Assembly: GCA_027625915.1 (NCBI GenBank) | Contig: JANTQA010000036.1 | Span: 10,375,001 to 10,439,000 of the forward strand | Direction of reading: 5' to 3' | From: Anaeramoeba flamelloides | Lineage: Eukaryota; Metamonada; Anaeramoebidae | Length of the DNA: 64,000 nt | Shown: in pieces, positions 58,150-64,000 of the stretch | Layout: every line of letters starts with the position of its first letter | Position numbering within the stretch: position 1 is the first letter of the stretch | Notes under the pieces: generated by a model | The model's input: the letters and a program-made list of their open reading frames with translations, nothing else | The model's database searches: none | What the model was told of the DNA's origin: nothing | Translations under genes and position numbers: made by a program

Positions 58150-59644
58150 CTAAAATATAACTCGTGTTTTTTTTTTCAGACTTGGGTATGGGAAGGCAAG
58201 AAGGCACTTATATATTCTTGATTCAGATTCAAATTGACTTTAGAGGTTAGATCTTTGACTAATCGAAATGACTCAATAATATTAAATGCTTTTGTTTCAA
58301 AAATGTGGTCATTATTGCTAAATTTTGGAGATAAATGATTTTTTGATCATTACCAAAAAATGAAATTTTTCTCATTTTTTTGTCAAAAAATTAAATTTTA
58401 ATCTTTCCATATCTTCATAATTCTTTTTTAAAATTTCTTTAATGAACCCAATTTTTTGTTTATATATTGTTGTCATCTCTTTTATTTGTTTCTTTTATTT
58501 CTACAGTTAGCCAATATTTTTTCATGAGTTAAATTTTTCATAATGGGTTAAAATAAAAAACATGGGTTATTTTTAGCACTGTATTGTAATAAATATCTAT
58601 TTGGTGTATTCTGAAATAATTGAATTTTGAATTGATCTGGTGCATTGAAGAAACTTAGTCTTGAAAAATGAACTTTTCGAATAAAATCTAATAAAACTTG
58701 TTGTACAAAAATAGAAAAAAAAATTTTTTTTTGATACACTGCCTTTTTTTCTCGTTGAGAGAACTCTCATTCTTTAAAAACTATTGTTTTGATAAAGCAC
58801 TCAAGAAAAAGCAAAATTTAAACACTACAACTGAAGAACTTCAAAAACCGAAAAAAAAAAAACACAATTATTTCCAATCAGTAAAAAAAAGCAATAATTT
58901 ACAAAACTTTTCTCAATCAACATTCTATTTTTTTGAAAAATAATAAAATATAAAAGCATGGTTTACTGATCAAACTCTCAAAGAAAAGAAAAGAATTTAA
59001 AAGAAGACAATTATCCAATTCAATCCTATTTCATATTATTTTTCAATTAATAAAGTAAAATTTTAATTTCAATTTCCAAAATGAAAATTAATTATTACTG
59101 CTACAATCAAATTATCGGAGTAAAAATTTTGTCTTAGAGTTAACAAAGAAAGTTTAATTCATTGTCTAAAAATATCATTACTAAATGGTGTTGTAAAGAT
59201 TTTTGGTTTTCTTTCAATTTATAAACATAGAAAAATATTTTGGAATATTTGAACTAAAAATTTTCATTTTTTTCATGGGAAAATAATAGTACTATTCAAA
59301 AACGGTAAAGTTTATTTTTGATGCCGGTTGTAAATTAATCTTTACTGGTTAATAAAAAAATTTACAAATTATTTGCTATTTTATAGAACTAATATAAAAA
59401 TTTTGAGAAAACTGATTCAGTCAAAGGACTGTCAAGAATCAAAAAACATCTTAATCCACGATCATTTTAGATAATTCTCAAAAACACTTTAAAAACTCTT
59501 ACATCATAAAAAAAAAAAAAAAAAGTATATTTGATCGAAAAAATGATTTATTTTTTTTTCAAAAACTCTTTTGCCAAATCTTATTGTAATTATTCCAGTT
59601 GAACTAAAGACATTCAACACAAATTCAAGAAAGAAAACTCTCAA
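58150..59644. other. Intergenic DNA upstream of the lipase gene
   Basis: Apart from the repeat at 59035-59310 no feature is recognised. Two small frames near 58548-58943, on opposite strands, are unsupported. Confidence 0.45.
59035..59310 (+). repeat. Direct repeat unit, copy 2 (partner 55040-55310)
   Basis: About 275 bp aligned in the same orientation with 55040-55310. It closes the second copy of the duplicated segment. It ends about 335 bp before the lipase start codon. Confidence 0.6.
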
Positions 59645-61054
59645 ATGCATATTATTTTTACTGTTCATGGGCTACTAGGGCAGCCTAAACACCATTTTAA
59701 CGTTCAAAGGATACTCACGAAATACGCCAAAAAGCAAAATAAGGATATTGCTATTATCATTTCAACATCAAATACATTTTCAAAAACAATCTCAAGTATA
59801 TCTGTGTGTGGGCTAAGGCTTGCCAATGAAATTAAAAAGGAGTTTATTCTTGTTTGTAAATCTTTCAAAGAAAGAAGAGAGAAAAGAAAAAAAACTAAAA
59901 ACCAAAACACAAAAAATAATGCGAAATTATCGGAAAGTCTTCCTATTATCCAGCAATTTGATCTTCTAGATCGCCAATCATCAAAAGTTGAATCTTTTGA
60001 TATTGAAAAGGAAGAAAAAAATCAAATCTATTTTTCGATAATTGGGCACAGCTTAGGGGGCTTGATTGTTCGTTATGCTTTATATTTTTTATACAAGGAA
60101 AATTGGTTTGCAAAGAATGACGTTATTTGCAAGAACTTTGTAACATTTGCTACTCCACATCTCGGAGCAAGAAAAGTTGATTCTCAAAACACTTTTGACA
60201 AAATTTTTAATAAATTTATGATCTATTTGGGAAAATCTTGCGATGAGCTCGCGCTCAATGACGCGAAGGAAGGTGACGAGCCACTGTTAGTTAAGATGAC
60301 ATCTAAAGAGTTTTTGAAGCCTCTTCAACTCTTCCAACAGCGGATACTCTATGGCAATCTATTATTTGATTGGAAAGTCGATTTTGAATCGGCCTTAATT
60401 GTTCCAAATTGTCGAGATAATGATTTACTGAAAATCCAATTGGGAAAACGATTAAAACTCAAGCAAACCACTAAGGCAATTCACAGTCAAAAGGTGAACA
60501 ACAAGAAGAAGAACAATTACAGGCTTGATAATGATCAAAATAATGATCCAGACAAGATTAAAAAGCAAAAATTATCTCTCAAATGGGATCATTTTATGAC
60601 CAATTCGGGATCAAGTGATAACTCGGGCAACACTTCAAGGTTTTTCGGCACAGAAGACGAGGATTCTAAAATTGAAAATAATCGAAGCAAGAAGAAGAAG
60701 AACAAGAAGTTTAAAAAAAAAATGAAAAAAAAAAAATATTCATTCCCGAAACAGGAGATTGACAATTTTCAAAACAAATTTTTGATTCCTAACGAAGATT
60801 TAGAGAAATTGAAATTTTTTAAGGGTGATATTAAAAAGAAGAATTATTTTGGAAATGATCGACATAAAAAACATTTTATAAAAATGTTGGAGAGATTTGA
60901 TAAAGTCAAATGGGAAAGGAGAGCATTTTGGTTTCAAGATAAAAGTATGTTGAAAAAATTCTTTGTCCACGAAAGAATGTTACAACTTGTCACACGCTTT
61001 GACAAAATTGGATTTCTTTTACTCCATTCTTTCGCATCAGAATTCGATTTTTAA
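59645..61054 (+). CDS. DUF676/ROG1-type serine lipase-esterase
   Basis: 469 residues, one exon. The alpha/beta-hydrolase core is clear: FTVHGLLGQPKHHFN (5-19, oxyanion loop), SIIGHSLGGLIVRYALYFLY (131-150, nucleophile Ser136 in GHSLGG) and FVTFATPHLGARKVDS (about 166-181), the pattern of the DUF676 putative serine esterase family that includes yeast ROG1 and animal FAM135. A candidate Asp is in NCRDNDLL (about 253) and a candidate His in FVHERMLQLV (about 444). A Lys/Asn-rich insert (about 280-390) separates these. It probably hydrolyses a membrane lipid or acyl ester in the cytosol; the substrate cannot be told. No signal peptide is present: the protein begins directly with the first strand. 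G+C rises locally in the coding part. Confidence 0.85.
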   Translation: MHIIFTVHGLLGQPKHHFNVQRILTKYAKKQNKDIAIIISTSNTFSKTISSISVCGLRLANEIKKEFILVCKSFKERREKRKKTKNQNTKNNAKLSESLPIIQQFDLLDRQSSKVESFDIEKEEKNQIYFSIIGHSLGGLIVRYALYFLYKENWFAKNDVICKNFVTFATPHLGARKVDSQNTFDKIFNKFMIYLGKSCDELALNDAKEGDEPLLVKMTSKEFLKPLQLFQQRILYGNLLFDWKVDFESALIVPNCRDNDLLKIQLGKRLKLKQTTKAIHSQKVNNKKKNNYRLDNDQNNDPDKIKKQKLSLKWDHFMTNSGSSDNSGNTSRFFGTEDEDSKIENNRSKKKKNKKFKKKMKKKKYSFPKQEIDNFQNKFLIPNEDLEKLKFFKGDIKKKNYFGNDRHKKHFIKMLERFDKVKWERRAFWFQDKSMLKKFFVHERMLQLVTRFDKIGFLLLHSFASEFDF

Positions 61055-61449
61055 TGAATAATTTTGTAGGATTTTTTCTTTGAAAATTTCTTGTTTTGTG
61101 TTTTAAATTTTTTTTCAATCTGTTTTTGGGTTTTTTTTTGATCACTTTTGTTTATTTTCTTTGCCAGGGATTCTTCTGTTTATGAACATGTTATTTTTAG
61201 ATTAATTTTTTTTTTATTGTTTTTTTAACTAATAAAAGTTTGTTCAAGTTTTAATAATTTAATTTTTTAAAATACCTATTAATCCGCTTTTAATCTTCAA
61301 ATTTTTCTTTTTTTAAAACATCAAATTCAACAAGAATTTTTATATGTCCTTAATTTAAAAAAAAACCATTTTTTTCTGGTTAATATATTTAGAAATACAG
61401 CTTGATAAAACAATTCTAATAACCACTGCGATAATTTTTTTTATAATCT

Positions 61450-61920
61450 AAACCATCTCAACTTTCGAATATCGAAACTATTTTTTGATATTATTCTACA
61501 CTTTTTTATTTTTCTTTTGAAAAATTGGGGTTGAGAAAAATTTCGAAATAAAAGAATAATTTAAAATATTAAATTAGAATGGTTTTCCAGGGGGTTTAAA
61601 GTTATTTAAAAAACCCTTTTTTTAATTTTTCCATTTAAAAATAAAAAAAAAACATTTGAAGACCAAATTAGTCCATTTACTGAAAATAAAATTCCCCTAA
61701 TTTAGAATTTGTTTTAGTAAATTAGTTATATATAAGAAGTTGTCGAAAAAATAGATATAATTTCAAGTTTGAATTTAATCATTTTGATAAAAAAGTTTTT
61801 CTAGACATAGTTAAATGGAAACTTGATTTATTTTAATTTTTTCATTTAGTTTTTCTTATTGTTTTAATGTAAAGGTATTTGTTCAGTTTCCCATTTTTAG
61901 TGTTTTTTTTGTGTGTCACA
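61450..61920 (-). repeat. Fragment of family B element (inverted relative to 22040-22510)
   Basis: CTCAACTTTCGAATATCGAA, GACCAAATTAGT, GAAAATAAAATTCCC and CCATTTTTAGTGTTTTTT mirror blocks between 22040 and 22510. The terminal TACAGTTTG end seen at 21982 is not found here, so this is an incomplete copy. Confidence 0.6.
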
Positions 61921-62059
61921 TAGACATGGTAAATAATTTTTTTTATATATAATTATTAATTAGGTATCTTTACCAAAATAAATAGCATATTTTCGGAAAT
62001 AAATATGAAAAACTGTTATTGTTTAAAATTTTTAAACAAGCTTATTTAAACTGCTTGAA

Positions 62060-62385
62060 TAAGTCTTAAACTAAACACCCGTTCAAAATTTTCAACATGC
62101 CAAAATTCTATTTGCGAAAAAAAAATCTGATCAAATAATTCGATACGAAATATCAAAATTATGATCATCCACCAATTGAAATGTAAACACTTATTTCTAA
62201 ATTACAATACACATGAAACAAAAAATAAAAAATTATCTATACTAATAAATCAAGATTTTGTGAACGAAATTTTGGAGATGGTAAAAAAAAAATAGATTGG
62301 TAAATTATTTGAAATTCTATTAGGAATATTGATAGATCAAATGGTTAGATACTACCAATTAATTTTAAGTTGAGTTCTTCTATTT
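62060..62385 (+). repeat. Direct repeat, copy 1 (partner 63685-64000)
   Basis: AATTGAAATGTAAACACTT, AATTACAATAC, AATAGATTGGTAAATT and TCTATTAGGAATATTGATAG recur in order at 63685-64000, about 1.6 kb away. No end structure is recognised. Confidence 0.65.
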
Positions 62386-63684
62386 GGAACAAATCAACTT
62401 TAACATAATATCAATCGTTGAAATAAAAAATTAATAGAATTGAATATGTTAAGTCATTTAAAAAAAGCAATGGAAACCAAAAAACCCAAAGATGAAAAAA
62501 AGCTCTAAATATTTTACAAAAATCAAAATGTATTTTGAATTTGCAGGTAATTGAATCATTGTGATTTTTGAACCTTTTTTGACATGAGAAACAATTTGAA
62601 TTTTAGTCCAGTTTTTTTAATTTTTTAATACAAATCTTTTTTTGTCCAAATGGGTTAATAAACTACCGATAGTATAATTATATATATATGTATATAAATT
62701 AAATTTAAAAAAAAAATAATATTTTTTTTAATTGTAAAATTTTGAAATTTTTTCATCAAAAATATTGTTCAAATTTAAATTGATTTGGCCAATATTTCGA
62801 TTTAGATTAATAATTCTTTTTTTTAATTTTTGCTATTTTTATTTCTAAATTTATAAAATCTAGGTATAAAATAACAATATTCCTGAATAAAAGAACATAG
62901 GTTAAAATTATTTTCCAATATCTGCTTTAATTTTAATTGAAAAATTTAAATTTAATAACGATATTTTTCAAATTTTTACTAATAACAGAATTCAAAAAAA
63001 AAATTATTGGTTACGAAGATTAACATATTATCGTTGAATAATATTTGAAATATATTATTTATTATTTTTTTTTAAATTAAGAGTTGATTACTTGAACCAT
63101 TTAAAAATTATTTATTTGTTTAATTCCATTGTAATAAATGAAATTATTTTACAATTTTTATTATGTTTTTTTTTCCGGTATTTTATATTAGTTAATTAAA
63201 AGTTTTGGAAAATTATTCATATTAAAATTTTAATTATGTATTAAAGAAATGAATTTAATTTTTCTCTTGATTTAATAGTTATTGAAATTTTCTCTAAAAA
63301 AATTAAAATTTCTCACTAACATATTTTTTTAAGTAATATTATTTTTTTGTATACCATTAAAAATAACATTATTGTTTGATTATTTTTATTATTAAAGCAT
63401 TTTTGGGGTTTTGGATTACTATAGTTGTAATAAAAAATCACATTTAAAAAATTATAAAAAAAAATAGAATCTTTAAAGAAAATGTAAAAATGAATAATTA
63501 TTTTTTTTTTTCAAAAAAATATATATATATAATAACAAAACTACTTTATGGAAAACTTTTGACTTTTTATTATACAATAAATCTGAATTAAAGACAATCA
63601 AGAAAATAAATATATTAGTACATCCATAACCTTATAAATATTTTATTTTAAACTTGATGGAATATATGTTAATCGGGGGTGTTA

Positions 63685-64000
63685 TAGAATATATATCTAA
63701 ACCCCAATTCAAAATTTTTAACTGACCAAAATTCGATTTGTGAAAAAAAAAACTTATTTAATCAATTTAAGAAGATTTGCCAAATTAGAAGTATTCACAA
63801 ATTGAAATTTTAACACTTCTTTATAAATTACAATACTCACTAAACAATAAATAAATAATTATCAATACAAATAAATCATGGGTGTGTTAAAAATTTTGGA
63901 GAGAGCAAAACAAAAAAATAGATTGGTAAATTTTTTGAAATTCTATTAGGAATATTGATCGATCAAATGTTAGATACCGTCAAACTAATTTTATTTGAGT
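63685..64000 (+). repeat. Direct repeat, copy 2, cut by the window end
   Basis: Matches 62060-62385 over its visible length, including GAAATTCTATTAGGAATAT and GATCAAATG. It probably continues beyond the window. Confidence 0.65.

Larger units (their letters stand above)
61055..64000. other. 3' flank of the lipase gene, repeats only
   Basis: No gene is recognised to the end of the window. Repeats at 61450-61920, 62060-62385 and 63685-64000 are given separately; the remainder is AT-rich and featureless to me. Confidence 0.5.

Noticed and set aside
1-64000. tRNA and rRNA genes
   Set aside because: I looked for GTTCRANTC-type T-arms with matching acceptor stems and for rRNA-like conserved cores and found none; isolated GGTTCGAA matches lie in coding exons or have no cloverleaf.
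1-64000. CRISPR array or bacterial operon
   Set aside because: No regularly spaced identical repeats with unique spacers, and the genes have spliceosomal introns.
1-64000. Retrovirus-like, LTR or Polinton-type elements
   Set aside because: No reverse transcriptase, integrase, capsid or protein-primed polymerase motifs and no long terminal repeats were seen.

Overview
This is a very AT-rich nuclear window from a protist with introns, the standard stop codons (TAA and TAG both seen ending genes) and low-complexity N-, Q-, K- and E-rich proteins. A HydE gene (maturation of [FeFe]-hydrogenase) with a hydrogenosome-type leader points to an anaerobe with hydrogenosomes. The gene set (EML, RGS-DUF547, LIM plus coiled coil, Glu/Lys runs) is the style of Anaeramoeba; that genus name is an inference, not shown by the sequence.

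Layout. 1-7.9 kb: hydE (+) lies between two inverted copies of a dispersed repeat, with a small TA-flanked MITE and a nested short retroposon. 7.9-11.3 kb: a five-exon PSP1-domain protein (-). 13.3-15.6 kb: a divergent Mediator subunit MED1 (-). 19.9-28.3 kb: an RGS-DUF547 protein (+) whose RGS domain is split by a 5.4 kb intron made largely of nested transposons. 29.4-33.9 kb: an EML-type microtubule-associated WD protein (-) with a 2.5 kb repeat-filled intron. 37.5-39.9 kb: an E1-like (ThiF) domain fused to a SelO/kinase-like domain (-), the most unusual protein here. 44.6 kb: a small two-helix membrane protein (+). 50.2-56.1 kb: a LIM plus coiled-coil protein (-) whose zinc finger is split by a 4.4 kb repeat-filled intron. 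59.6-61.1 kb: a DUF676/ROG1-type lipase (+). The rest is AT-rich intergenic DNA in which I see only repeats.

The genes do not form an operon or an obvious pathway: hydE is metabolic, MED1 transcriptional, PSP1 probably RNA-linked, EML and LIM cytoskeletal, and RGS a signalling gene. What ties the window together is its mobile DNA. At least four sets of TA-flanked elements start CAGT or similar (Tc1/mariner style). A TTAA-flanked transposon with a broken DDE transposase, Kolobok-like, has inserted into the terminal repeat of an older TA-flanked element. A ~95-105 bp retroposon-like repeat with a poly(A) tail is present twice. Gene models were joined by hand: in every multi-exon gene the intron phases match and the join restores a known domain, except the unresolved 5' end of the PSP1 gene.
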